Source: Bacteroidales bacterium
GTDB taxonomy: Bacteria > Bacteroidota > Bacteroidia > Bacteroidales > UBA3663
Assembly (NCBI GenBank): GCA_017449065.1
Contig: JAFSKF010000025.1
Location: 1 to 64,000, forward strand
DNA: 64,000 nt
Direction of reading: 5' to 3'
Position 1 is the first letter of the stretch. The number at the start of each line of letters is the position of its first letter. Under the pieces are notes generated by a model, which saw nothing but the letters and a program-made list of their open reading frames with translations, did no database searches and had not been told where the DNA came from. A program made the translations under genes and the position numbers. Below are positions 19,335 through 27,821 of the stretch, piece by piece.

Positions 19335-20840
19335 ATGAAAACCGTTTTTATGAAACTCAAATACATGTTCTCTGTGCTGGCTTTATGGGTCGGCATAGGG
19401 AACTTGGTATATGCACAGTCAGAACTCGACCTGATGAAACAGCAGTTTGAGCAGGAGGCTGCCGATGAAGTGAATGCCTTCGAGGCGTTCAGCGATTCGG
19501 CGCGTCAGGCGTATTTCGACTATGTGAGACAACAGCAGCAGGATTACGAAGTCTTCACCGACGAAGTGAAGGATATTTGGGGCGGCGACTCCATCATCGA
19601 CAACACCCGGACGAAGTGGGTGGAATACGGTAACGACTATCGCAGCCGTAGCGTGGTGGATTTCGAGAATGGTACCATCGAGGTGGAAGTGGCTGTTGAT
19701 GAAGATGCTTCGGAGGAAGAGGTGCAGCAGCAGCTCTCCGATGCCGTAGCCCGGTTGCTGGATAGCAAGGGCAGCACGAACCCGAACCATTCTTCAGTCG
19801 ATTTTACGCAACCGGTCAGCCAGCAGCCGATTTTGCAGGGACTGGTGGATTTGAGCCCGTATAACTTCAACGGCGAGATCGACTGGAAGAGTCCGTTGAA
19901 GCAAGAGGACGAAATGACAGAACGTCAGATCCGGCGTCGCACTCCGGCGCAGGCTCAGTCGCGCACCGAAAAACTGAATGTCCGTCAAGGTGGTGCGGCT
20001 CCCGTACCCCCTCAGCCGCGTTCCGGAAAAACGATGGCAGAGAAAGTGAGGGACGGAGAGACGAATCCGCAAAGCACCTTGGCCGATAAGATTGCCGCCG
20101 ACAGAGCTGCTTCGGAAAAATCCCTTGCCGAGAAAGCCCAGGCGGATGCCGCTGCCAAAGCCGCTGCAGAAGCCAAGCTGATAACCAAGGAGGAGGCTGC
20201 CCAAAGCATCGTGCAGACGGCGAAGAAAACGTCATCGAAGGTGGAGGGCAAGGACGGTAAGACGCGCAAGACGGCTACCGTCAAGATGGCGTTGGCCACC
20301 GAAAGCCTGTCGAAACGTGCCGAACAGTTCCGAGAACTGGTGCAGGAGTTCAGTAAGAAGTTCCAGATTGAGGAACCGCTCATTTACGCCATCATGGAGC
20401 AGGAATCGAGCTTCAATCCGGAAGCCAAGAGCTGGGTGCCCGCTTACGGTCTTATGCAGTTGGTGCCAAAGTCGGGCGGAGCCGATGCCTATCGCTACGT
20501 TTATAAGAAAGAGTATGCACCGAGCAGCAGTTATCTGTATGTGCCCCGCAATAATGTGGAATTGGGAACCGCCTATTTGCGCGTGCTGATGAACCAGTTC
20601 GCCAAGGTGACAGACGATAACTGTCGCCGCTTGTGCGTCATTGCCAGCTACAACACTGGCGCCGGCAATGTGAGCCGTGCGTTTATAGGTTCGACCAAGC
20701 TTTCGAAGGCCTTCGGTAAGATCAACGAACTGAACTACGACCAATTGTACAATTATCTGACCCACAATCTGAACACCGATGAAGCACGCAACTATGTGAG
20801 CGGTGTTTCCAGACGTCGGGAAAAATATGTCAAACGCTAA
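19335..20840 (+). CDS. MltC-like membrane-associated lytic murein transglycosylase
   Basis: Predicted periplasmic enzyme that cleaves peptidoglycan to 1,6-anhydro products. I place the start at an ATG at 19335, which gives a signal peptide (MKTVFMKLKYMFSVLALWVG, ending VYAQ). In-frame ATGs at 19269, 19329 and 19350 are alternatives. The N-terminal third resembles the MltC accessory domain (VVDFENGTIEVEVAVDEDAS). A Lys/Ala-rich, probably helical or coiled linker follows. The C-terminal SLT domain has AIMEQESSFNPEAKS, with catalytic Glu about residue 357, then AYGLMQLVPKSGG, VELGTAYLRVLM and IASYNTGAGN. It is the first gene of the zinc-ribbon/CsgG-like cluster and ends 13 nt before the next. 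Confidence 0.88.
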   Translation: MKTVFMKLKYMFSVLALWVGIGNLVYAQSELDLMKQQFEQEAADEVNAFEAFSDSARQAYFDYVRQQQQDYEVFTDEVKDIWGGDSIIDNTRTKWVEYGNDYRSRSVVDFENGTIEVEVAVDEDASEEEVQQQLSDAVARLLDSKGSTNPNHSSVDFTQPVSQQPILQGLVDLSPYNFNGEIDWKSPLKQEDEMTERQIRRRTPAQAQSRTEKLNVRQGGAAPVPPQPRSGKTMAEKVRDGETNPQSTLADKIAADRAASEKSLAEKAQADAAAKAAAEAKLITKEEAAQSIVQTAKKTSSKVEGKDGKTRKTATVKMALATESLSKRAEQFRELVQEFSKKFQIEEPLIYAIMEQESSFNPEAKSWVPAYGLMQLVPKSGGADAYRYVYKKEYAPSSSYLYVPRNNVELGTAYLRVLMNQFAKVTDDNCRRLCVIASYNTGAGNVSRAFIGSTKLSKAFGKINELNYDQLYNYLTHNLNTDEARNYVSGVSRRREKYVKR

Positions 20841-20853
20841 TTAGTAGAAATCT

Positions 20854-22713
20854 ATGTATTGTCCGGAATGTGGAACCAAAATTGATGACGATTGCCGATT
20901 CTGCCCGGAATGCGGCACGCAGATCATAGACGATGAGGAGGAAGTGGCTGTTCAGGCCACCGCCTCGGACGAGGGTAATCAGAACGAATCCGCTGAACCT
21001 CAGGCCGCGCCGCATGAGGAAGAGATGCCCGATGCCGTTTGCTGGGGTCTGATTCTGACGAATGTGAAACTGCTGGCTCAGAAGTTCAATGTGTCGGAGC
21101 AACAACTCAAGGCCTTGTTCGAGCAGTTCATTCACTATAAGCGAACCATCGGCATCAGTTATCAGCTGATAGATGCCAGTAACTATACGTATCACAAGCA
21201 CGGTCTTTTCAGCAAGCCGAAGACGGTGAGTCTGACGTCCGCCCATTCGTGGGCTGATTACGCCGACCTCCTGTTGGATACGCATAACTATGAGGTGTCG
21301 AAGAAACTGCCCGAATCCCAGTACCTATTTATTATAGGTTCGGAAGACATCGTGCCGATGCCGGTCATCAAGACCTATTTGAGCAAGGAGGTAGAAAAAG
21401 ACCGTACCATCGATACCGATCTGCCTTATGCCTATCCGTATGGGTCCGAGATGATCGAAAAGCTCGAATCGCTCGACATCTACCGCTACGAAGCCCTGTT
21501 CTTTGTGGGCCGCTTGCCATTGGCGCTCGATGCCACAGCCGACGATCTGGTTTCCTACCTGAACCGGGACATCGCCAATCAGGAAGGTATCCCGGTGGAT
21601 GAGATGTATGCCCATTGCGATATGAACTGGAAGAACACAACGGCTCATGAGGTCAAGGTGATCCGTGAGCAGCATCTGTTCCCGGTGTGGAAGATCCAGT
21701 TCCCGCAGAATTCATACTACAACGATCTCTTCCTTTCTCCGCCGTTGCGCTTCGATGCCGACAAGCAGGAACTGCTCACCCAACGATATTTCAATATCGA
21801 TGCCAACTTGTTCCTGTTTAACTTGCACGGGTGTCCGACGGCGCATGTCGGTCATTACAGCGCCAGCTATCCCAACCACCGAGATTGGGTGGATGCCGTA
21901 CATCCGAAGTTCGTGCAGCAATGCAAGTACCCGAACATCATGGTGAGCCAGGCCTGCTATGGCGGACGTTTCATCGGCGAACAGAAAGATACCAGTATGG
22001 TCATGTCGGCGTTGAGCAACCAGACTTTGGCGTTTGTGGCATCATCCCGTTCGGCATGGGGAAGTGTGGATAGTCAGAACAGCACACCCGATACGGCTCC
22101 GATGGCATTCAGCGACGTATTGGCCAGCTACTTCCTGCAGCAGGTGCTGATGGGCTTGAGTGTCGGAATGGCATTCTTCAATACCCGCAGCTATGTGTTC
22201 CAATACCGAGGCGACGGCAATCCGCAGGATGCTGTAACGATCGCCGAGTTCAACCTGTTCGGCGATCCGACGCTGTTTGGAAATACAGACGTGGATGTGG
22301 AACAGCCATCCCAAGGAAAGGCACAACCCTCCGGAAGCAAAGCTTACAAACCTTCAGGCAAGGGTGTGAAAGCAGCGCCAGTTGCCGCCTTCAAGGGTGC
22401 TAATAAGGCTCCGTTGGCAAGTCTGAACCAGCCGTTAGGGGTGAAGACCGAAGTGCTGCAAAGCAAGTCGGCAGGAGGTCAGCAAAGTTTGCTCGATCAG
22501 GTGCGCAGCCAGGTGGATGCCAATCTGATTGCCATCTGTAAGACGATGGGCCAGCACTTGTATGCACAATATGGCATTGAAGCTCGCGAACCCAGTTGCG
22601 TGATGCGTGATACCTATCCTGACGGACACCGTGAAATCAAGGCTATGTACGACGATATGATGGTAGCGGCCGACGAACACGGCAAGGTACTCCAAGTATC
22701 GGCGCTGAAATAG
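20854..22713 (+). CDS. Zinc-ribbon protein with C25 (gingipain/caspase-fold) peptidase domain
   Basis: Predicted cytoplasmic cysteine peptidase of clan CD; no signal peptide or membrane segment is seen. Residues 1-25 are a zinc ribbon (CPECGTKIDDDCRFCPECGT). Residues about 60-170 are an uncharacterised domain. A C25-like core spans about 150-490: a strand plus HG (FLFNLHGCPTAHVGHY, His about 325), a strand plus QAC-GG (IMVSQACYGGRFIGE, Cys about 368), AFVASSRSAWGSVDS, and the closing EFNLFGDPTLFGN. The His-Gly and Ala-Cys pair with these flanks is the clan CD dyad. A Lys/Ala/Pro-rich linker and a C-terminal helical domain (about 545-619) follow. Gingipains are secreted; this one is apparently intracellular, tagged with the same N-terminal ribbon as its two downstream neighbours. 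The substrate is unknown. Catalysis is inferred from motifs only. Confidence 0.82.
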   Translation: MYCPECGTKIDDDCRFCPECGTQIIDDEEEVAVQATASDEGNQNESAEPQAAPHEEEMPDAVCWGLILTNVKLLAQKFNVSEQQLKALFEQFIHYKRTIGISYQLIDASNYTYHKHGLFSKPKTVSLTSAHSWADYADLLLDTHNYEVSKKLPESQYLFIIGSEDIVPMPVIKTYLSKEVEKDRTIDTDLPYAYPYGSEMIEKLESLDIYRYEALFFVGRLPLALDATADDLVSYLNRDIANQEGIPVDEMYAHCDMNWKNTTAHEVKVIREQHLFPVWKIQFPQNSYYNDLFLSPPLRFDADKQELLTQRYFNIDANLFLFNLHGCPTAHVGHYSASYPNHRDWVDAVHPKFVQQCKYPNIMVSQACYGGRFIGEQKDTSMVMSALSNQTLAFVASSRSAWGSVDSQNSTPDTAPMAFSDVLASYFLQQVLMGLSVGMAFFNTRSYVFQYRGDGNPQDAVTIAEFNLFGDPTLFGNTDVDVEQPSQGKAQPSGSKAYKPSGKGVKAAPVAAFKGANKAPLASLNQPLGVKTEVLQSKSAGGQQSLLDQVRSQVDANLIAICKTMGQHLYAQYGIEAREPSCVMRDTYPDGHREIKAMYDDMMVAADEHGKVLQVSALK

Positions 22714-22766
22714 CCCCGGCATTTATGAATCACTTATGCATTTACTTAACTATTAAATACTGAACT

Positions 22767-24407
22767 ATGGAAAATTGTCCAAGATGTGGTGCTCCATTGA
22801 AGCCCAACGCCAAGTTTTGTACCAAGTGTGGTTTGAAACTTACTGAACAGCAAGCGCCGGATAGTCAAAATAATCCGACTACTCAGAGTACTCCGATTAC
22901 TCAGAATACTCCGAGTGCTCCGACCGAAGATGTCGCTGTTACCGATACTCAGCGTATATATTGGAATATCCAGCCCGGACAGGTGGCACGTGTCATCAGT
23001 CAGGCAGAACTCGAGAAATACAGTAAAGTCAGGGGCGTGATGATTACCGAAGGCACAACGGCTTATATCCGTGCCAACGGCATGACCGTCGCTTCCATTA
23101 GCGGTGGTATCTACGATCTCGTTGACGTGGATCACAAGCCGGTTCAGGAGGCAATCCAGAATGCCACAGAAAGTGTGAGCAATGCAGCTTCCGGTGCCTG
23201 GAACTTTGTAATGAACCTCTTCCGCAAGAAAAGCGAAGGCGCCTCGAAGGCTGAGCCTACAGAGCTGGAACGCCGCCAGAAAGAGCAAGACAGTCTGCGA
23301 CAGCTGGCACGCGGCGGAGCCTCGTTCGAAATCATTATTCTGGTCGATAAGGGCTTCCCGCTGTTGGTAGGAGCCAAGCAGGCTCAACTGGACGACTACA
23401 AGACGTTCAAGCCGATGGAGATTCAGACGCTTCACCTGAAGATGAAAATGGGTCTGAACGCCTATTTCCGCATCACGCAGCCTGAGGTCTTCATCCGTCA
23501 TTTCCTGACATCGACTAAGGTGCTGAATACGGCACAGATCCTCGACGAGATCTGCGATCCGATCCGCGTTGCCCTGCAAGAGGCACTGGCTGACAAGGAA
23601 TGGGAGGGCACTCAGATTCCTGATGCTTTGCGTCGTTCGCTGAAGGATGTGCTGAACCAGCTCGATCTGTTCGGTCTGAGCATTCTTCGCATTGTGGAGA
23701 TTTCGAGCAGCAACGAGGATCTGGAGCGTTTCAACCAGTTGAGCCGCGAAATGTATCTTTCGGAAAAAGAACTCGATTACCTGCGTCGCACCAACGATTT
23801 CAAGAACCGCCTGGCAGATGTTTCCAATGCCCAGCGTCTGACGGAAGCCCGTACGCAGGCAGAACTCGACAAGCAACTCGATGAAATCAACCGGGACAAT
23901 TTGTTGCGTGCCGACGAAATGGAGGCCTTGAAGGCACAACTGACCACCAATGCCCAGCAGCGTGAGCAGGCTTTGCGTATGATGCGACTCAAGGATGATG
24001 AGGAATATGAGCGCATTCGCACGCAAGGACAGCTGGATCGTCAGCGTGCCGTTGCCGAACAGCAGTTGGAACTGGAGCGCAAGAAGCAGGAACTGGAATT
24101 GGAGCGTTTGCGTCGCGAGGAGGAACTCAAGGCTCAGAAGCGCAAGCAGCAGTTCGAGATGTTCCAGCAGATGACCGCTGCCCAGCATCAGCACGAAGAG
24201 GAGCTGGAGCGTATGCGTACACAGAACAATGCCGAACACGAGCGAGAGAAGGCAGAACGCGAGAAAGAGTTTGCCGAGCGTATGCGTGAGCAGCAGCAGA
24301 CTTCCAACGATCAGATGTTCCAGTTGTTGCAGACCATGATTCAAAGCAACGGAACAGCTCCTGCCGCTCCCAACAAAAATCCGAACGGAAATAACAGTCA
24401 ACAATAA
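22767..24407 (+). CDS. Zinc-ribbon SPFH/Band 7-like coiled-coil protein
   Basis: Likely a cytoplasmic, membrane-associating scaffold. The 546-residue product starts with a zinc ribbon (CPRCGAPLKPNAKFCTKCGL), then a Thr/Pro/Asn/Gln-rich linker, then an SPFH-like domain of the Band_7_1/'virion core protein' type (about residues 70-320; RIYWNIQPGQVARVISQAEL, FEIIILVDKGFPLLVGAKQA, LKMKMGLNAYFRITQPEVFI, LDLFGLSILRIVEISSSNED). A long, highly charged coiled coil runs from about 320 to 520, and the tail is Asn/Pro-rich. No transmembrane helix was seen. It lies between two other zinc-ribbon genes, with 53 and 35 nt gaps. SPFH proteins form large ring assemblies, so a scaffold for the peptidase upstream is a reasonable inference, not shown by sequence. 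Confidence 0.83.
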   Translation: MENCPRCGAPLKPNAKFCTKCGLKLTEQQAPDSQNNPTTQSTPITQNTPSAPTEDVAVTDTQRIYWNIQPGQVARVISQAELEKYSKVRGVMITEGTTAYIRANGMTVASISGGIYDLVDVDHKPVQEAIQNATESVSNAASGAWNFVMNLFRKKSEGASKAEPTELERRQKEQDSLRQLARGGASFEIIILVDKGFPLLVGAKQAQLDDYKTFKPMEIQTLHLKMKMGLNAYFRITQPEVFIRHFLTSTKVLNTAQILDEICDPIRVALQEALADKEWEGTQIPDALRRSLKDVLNQLDLFGLSILRIVEISSSNEDLERFNQLSREMYLSEKELDYLRRTNDFKNRLADVSNAQRLTEARTQAELDKQLDEINRDNLLRADEMEALKAQLTTNAQQREQALRMMRLKDDEEYERIRTQGQLDRQRAVAEQQLELERKKQELELERLRREEELKAQKRKQQFEMFQQMTAAQHQHEEELERMRTQNNAEHEREKAEREKEFAERMREQQQTSNDQMFQLLQTMIQSNGTAPAAPNKNPNGNNSQQ

Positions 24408-24442
24408 TTGTTTCACTGAAATTATTACACATTATTATATAT

Positions 24443-25489
24443 ATGGAAAGAGTAAAGATTTGTCCTGAGTGTGGCGAACCCATCGGACCTAATGAGAATA
24501 TCTGTTCTGTATGCCAGTACGAACTGACCCCCGAAGAGCAGGGCTTGGAGCCAGCTGCTCCGGAACCGGCTGCGGCAGGCAAACCGGAAGTTCCGGCTTT
24601 CGAAACTCCGGAAGTTCCGGAGATGCCCGATCTGAATCCGTTCGATGCCGTCCCGAACAAACCCGGCAAGGGAGGCGGATCGGCCAATGGCGGTGAAACC
24701 ACCATTATGAGCACGGGTGCCGTCGATAACAGCAGCCATGTGTCGAACAGCGATTCGCACAATACGAGTGTGGTTGATAATAGCCAGACCTCGAATACGG
24801 TGAACAACACCAGCAACAGCGTGACACACAATCAGACAACGAATGTGTTTATCATAGGAGGCGGCGATGCTCCCGTTCCATCTGGAATCGATCCACAGAC
24901 AGCTGCCGCGATCGCACAAGCACAGCAAACCAAAAAACCGCAGAAACCAAGTCAGCCACAAGAGGCTCCGGCTGAAGGCGCTAAAGGTGTCGGCTCCATC
25001 GCGGGCGGACCGGCCTTCCAGCCAGCCGTTGCTAAAAAGAATAGTGGCGGCGGTCTGGGTACAGGTCTGATTGCAGGTATCATCGCAGGAATCGTGGTGA
25101 TTGCCGGTCTGGTTTATGTATTCTCAGGCAATGGCGGCGAAACGCCCGCACCGGCACCGGTTCAGGAAATAGTAGAACAACCGGCAGCGGCTCCCGTACA
25201 GCAGCCTGCGGCCCAGCCTGTCCCGCAACCGGCAGCTCAGCCAGTTGCCCAGCCTACTGCTGCACCTGTTGCCACCCAGCCGGCTCCGGTTCCAGAGCCT
25301 GTCAAAGACGAAGACTTCGACTTGGGTATGAAGGCTTTCGATGAGAATGACGGTTTGACTGCATTGAAGTACTTTGAGGCTTCGTATGCCAAAGGCAACC
25401 CGCAAGCCAAGCGGATGCTCTATACTATTTATAAGAATGGTTGCGGCTCGGTTGCCAAGAACGAGTTGAAAGCGGAAGATTACGAATAA
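24443..25489 (+). CDS. Zinc-ribbon, Pro/Ala-rich single-pass membrane protein with Sel1-like tail
   Basis: A 348-residue protein of unknown role. It begins with a variant zinc ribbon (CPECGEPIGPNENICSVCQY) facing the cytoplasm. A low-complexity Asn/Ser/Thr section (about 90-140) and a Gln/Pro/Ala linker follow. One transmembrane helix is seen (GLIAGIIAGIVVIAGLVYVF, about 206-226), then a Pro/Ala/Gln-rich stalk that would lie in the periplasm. A short Sel1/TPR-like module (MKAFDENDGLTALKYFEASY, then AKGNPQAKRMLYTIYKNGCG) ends the chain. The topology would link the zinc-ribbon proteins inside with the exported proteins encoded just downstream. The next gene starts 12 nt on. Confidence 0.75.
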   Translation: MERVKICPECGEPIGPNENICSVCQYELTPEEQGLEPAAPEPAAAGKPEVPAFETPEVPEMPDLNPFDAVPNKPGKGGGSANGGETTIMSTGAVDNSSHVSNSDSHNTSVVDNSQTSNTVNNTSNSVTHNQTTNVFIIGGGDAPVPSGIDPQTAAAIAQAQQTKKPQKPSQPQEAPAEGAKGVGSIAGGPAFQPAVAKKNSGGGLGTGLIAGIIAGIVVIAGLVYVFSGNGGETPAPAPVQEIVEQPAAAPVQQPAAQPVPQPAAQPVAQPTAAPVATQPAPVPEPVKDEDFDLGMKAFDENDGLTALKYFEASYAKGNPQAKRMLYTIYKNGCGSVAKNELKAEDYE

Positions 25490-25501
25490 TCAAAAATTTA
25501 C

Positions 25502-26485
25502 ATGGATATGAAAAGACTTTTTTTAATGCTTTCGGCTTTATGCACAACAGCAACACTTCTGATGGCGGCCGATCTCCCAGTGATGTATGTCGAGTATTTC
25601 CCGATTGCCAGCGAGAGTTATCAGCCTTTTGTGGAAGAAGTGCGTAATTCCGTGATTGCAGGTATCGATAAAACCCAGCGATTCACGCTGGTGGATGTGG
25701 CTTCGCAGCAGTCTTTGCAGATTGAGGAAAGCCGCCGTTCCAGCCTTGCCAATATGCCAGATTCCTTGTCGCGTAACGGTCTGATGAAACAGTTGGGTGC
25801 CCACTACATTCTGACCGGTTACCTGCATACATTGGCGTGCGAGGAGTCAAAGTTTGCGGATGATGTGGTCGGATATATGGCAACCTTGTCACTCTCTTTG
25901 AAGATTGTCGATACCAGCAACGGAACAACCGTTAAGACGCAAGATATTAAATTTCTGGGTGAACATGGAGGATTCGGTAAAACGGCCGACGATGCAGTTA
26001 CGAATCTGATGCAGCATCTGAAGAAAGCGATGGTTCCGTTTATCTATACAGGCTTCCCTGTTGAGGGCATCGTGGCAGATACCGATTATCAGCTTAAGAA
26101 AGATGAGATGACTTTCTGCTATGTCACCATGGGTAAACAACACGGCATGTACAATGGTCTGAAGTTGAAGGCTTACGGATGCAAACTTATTGCTGGTGAG
26201 AAGATGTTTTCCGATAAGGCAACATTGACGGTCGTAGAGGTCAGCGATCGCTTGTGCCGTTGCCGTGTTGAATCGGGAGGTCATTTCCTGGCCAGCGAAA
26301 TCAAGGTCTATAAGAAACAGGCGGCTTTGGATCCGAACAATGCTCAGCCGATTGTCGTCCGTCCTAATTCGAAGGAGTATGTCCCCGACAATTCGAAAGC
26401 GATGAACAAGGCACGTGTCGGAGCCGGAGGCCGTGCCGTATGGAGCATTCTGAAGGAAGCTTCCGAGAGTACGACTACGAAGTAA
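25502..26485 (+). CDS. Exported CsgG/FlgT-like protein
   Basis: A 327-residue protein with a signal peptide (MKRLFLMLSALCTTATLLMA; in-frame starts at 25502 and 25508). Residues about 25-180 fit a CsgG/LpoB-type fold: a conserved start (LPVMYVEYFPIASESYQPFV), IDKTQRFTLVDV, and the hallmark GAHYILTGYLHTL. Residues about 185-270 resemble the FlgT C-terminal type barrel (GIVADTDYQ, VTMGKQHGMYNGLKLKAYG). No lipobox Cys was seen, so it is probably periplasmic or outer-membrane associated by other means. It begins the exported half of the cluster. The precise function is unknown, and the family assignment is by fold-like motifs. Confidence 0.65.
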   Translation: MDMKRLFLMLSALCTTATLLMAADLPVMYVEYFPIASESYQPFVEEVRNSVIAGIDKTQRFTLVDVASQQSLQIEESRRSSLANMPDSLSRNGLMKQLGAHYILTGYLHTLACEESKFADDVVGYMATLSLSLKIVDTSNGTTVKTQDIKFLGEHGGFGKTADDAVTNLMQHLKKAMVPFIYTGFPVEGIVADTDYQLKKDEMTFCYVTMGKQHGMYNGLKLKAYGCKLIAGEKMFSDKATLTVVEVSDRLCRCRVESGGHFLASEIKVYKKQAALDPNNAQPIVVRPNSKEYVPDNSKAMNKARVGAGGRAVWSILKEASESTTTK

Positions 26486-26507
26486 AAAACATTAATCTTT
26501 TTTACGT

Positions 26508-27809
26508 ATGAAACAGAACAGTACAATTATGCGATATTTCCTGACCGCTCTGCTTGCCGTTTTTTCGGTAGGCACAGTGGCTTATGCTGAGAATTATCTG
26601 CAGTTGGTTACATTGACTAACACGCAGGGTGCTGCAGCTACTTTCGAGACCAAGGGAATACATGCCGATAAGAAGCAAGTGGCAGGCAATGCCACCCGTT
26701 CGGTGTTCTATACCTTATTCTATATGGGTGTGGATGGCGTGAACAACGGACGTCCGCTGGTGGTGAACGACAAGAAGATGTTCACCGATCAGTTTGTGGC
26801 CGATAACAGCGATTACTGCAACTATTATGTTGTTGAATGTAAGGAAAAAGCAGCTCCTAAGAAGGAAAGCGGTAAGTATCGCGGTACTTATTCCGTCCAG
26901 ATCAATCTGAAGAAACTGCTTACCGATTTGGAGAAGAACGGCATTTACCAGACGCCCGATATGACCACCAATGTGGCGACAGAAGATGTTCGTTCAGCAG
27001 ACAATGTGGTTACACCCACTGTGATTGTGGTGCCTTACAAGAAGGAGGGCGAATCGTATAGCGCTATTCTGCAGTCGGATGCAGACCGTCGCATCGCAGT
27101 GGCACGAGTGCAAGACGGCTTCGAATCGCGAAACATCACTACCGTCGATCTGGAGGCCAAGATGGCTGCCGTGCAGCGCCGCAATGCCTATGAACAGAAC
27201 AGTGGTGCGGCCGACAGTAACGACAAGCAGTTGCTTTTGTCTTCCGGTGCCGATGTATATGTGACGGTCGATATCAATAAGGAGCACTCGACGGCCGGTT
27301 GGCGCGTATCGCTTAACATGAAGGCCTACGAGACAGCCTCCGGTAGCGTATTAGCTTCGAAGGTGGCTACACCGCTCCGGTATTATCAGACACAAGCCAC
27401 TGATGCCCTCTGCAATTATGCTATTTCCGATGCCTTGCAGCCGTTCCTCGATGACATCTGCAAGAACTTCCGTCCGGCAGGTGGCACACGTGTCGTCTTG
27501 CAGTTCGCGATTGCCGGAAGTTCAGCTGCCACGATGAACGATCCGATGGGCAAGAACAATTACTCGCTCAGCAACATCGTACGCCAGTGGGTACGGAAGA
27601 ACAGCTATCAGGGCAAGTACCACTTGCAGGGTGTGATGGACGAGAGCATGATTTTCGATTATGTGACCATTCCTCCGAAAGATGAGGACGGTTTGCGGAT
27701 GGATGCCGCTCAATATGCGTTCCTGTTGGAGCAGTATTTGAAGGAAACCGAAGGCATCAGCTGTAGCAGTCGTGTGGATGGCAACAATATCTTGTTTACG
27801 ATCTATTAA
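26508..27809 (+). CDS. Exported protein of unknown function, CsgG-like neighbourhood
   Basis: The 433-residue product has an N-terminal signal peptide (MRYFLTALLAVFSVGTVAYA, using the ATG at 26529, or with seven extra residues from 26508). I do not recognise a named domain with certainty. The middle part (about 240-330) has an alternating strand/helix pattern, GADVYVTVDINKEHSTAGWR to VSLNMKAYETASGSVLAS, that recalls CsgG-like proteins. The N-terminal third is beta-rich with TRSVFYTLFYMGVDGVNNGR. It is spaced 22 nt after the CsgG-like gene and 12 nt before the LPP20-like gene, so it is almost certainly co-transcribed and exported to the same compartment. Confidence 0.6.
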   Translation: MKQNSTIMRYFLTALLAVFSVGTVAYAENYLQLVTLTNTQGAAATFETKGIHADKKQVAGNATRSVFYTLFYMGVDGVNNGRPLVVNDKKMFTDQFVADNSDYCNYYVVECKEKAAPKKESGKYRGTYSVQINLKKLLTDLEKNGIYQTPDMTTNVATEDVRSADNVVTPTVIVVPYKKEGESYSAILQSDADRRIAVARVQDGFESRNITTVDLEAKMAAVQRRNAYEQNSGAADSNDKQLLLSSGADVYVTVDINKEHSTAGWRVSLNMKAYETASGSVLASKVATPLRYYQTQATDALCNYAISDALQPFLDDICKNFRPAGGTRVVLQFAIAGSSAATMNDPMGKNNYSLSNIVRQWVRKNSYQGKYHLQGVMDESMIFDYVTIPPKDEDGLRMDAAQYAFLLEQYLKETEGISCSSRVDGNNILFTIY

Positions 27810-27821
27810 AACTTCTGTATT

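Noticed and set aside
22746..24416. A 556-codon antisense frame opposite the SPFH gene
   Set aside because: It is Leu-rich because the coiled-coil gene is rich in Gln/Glu/Lys codons; the plus-strand protein has clear domains.
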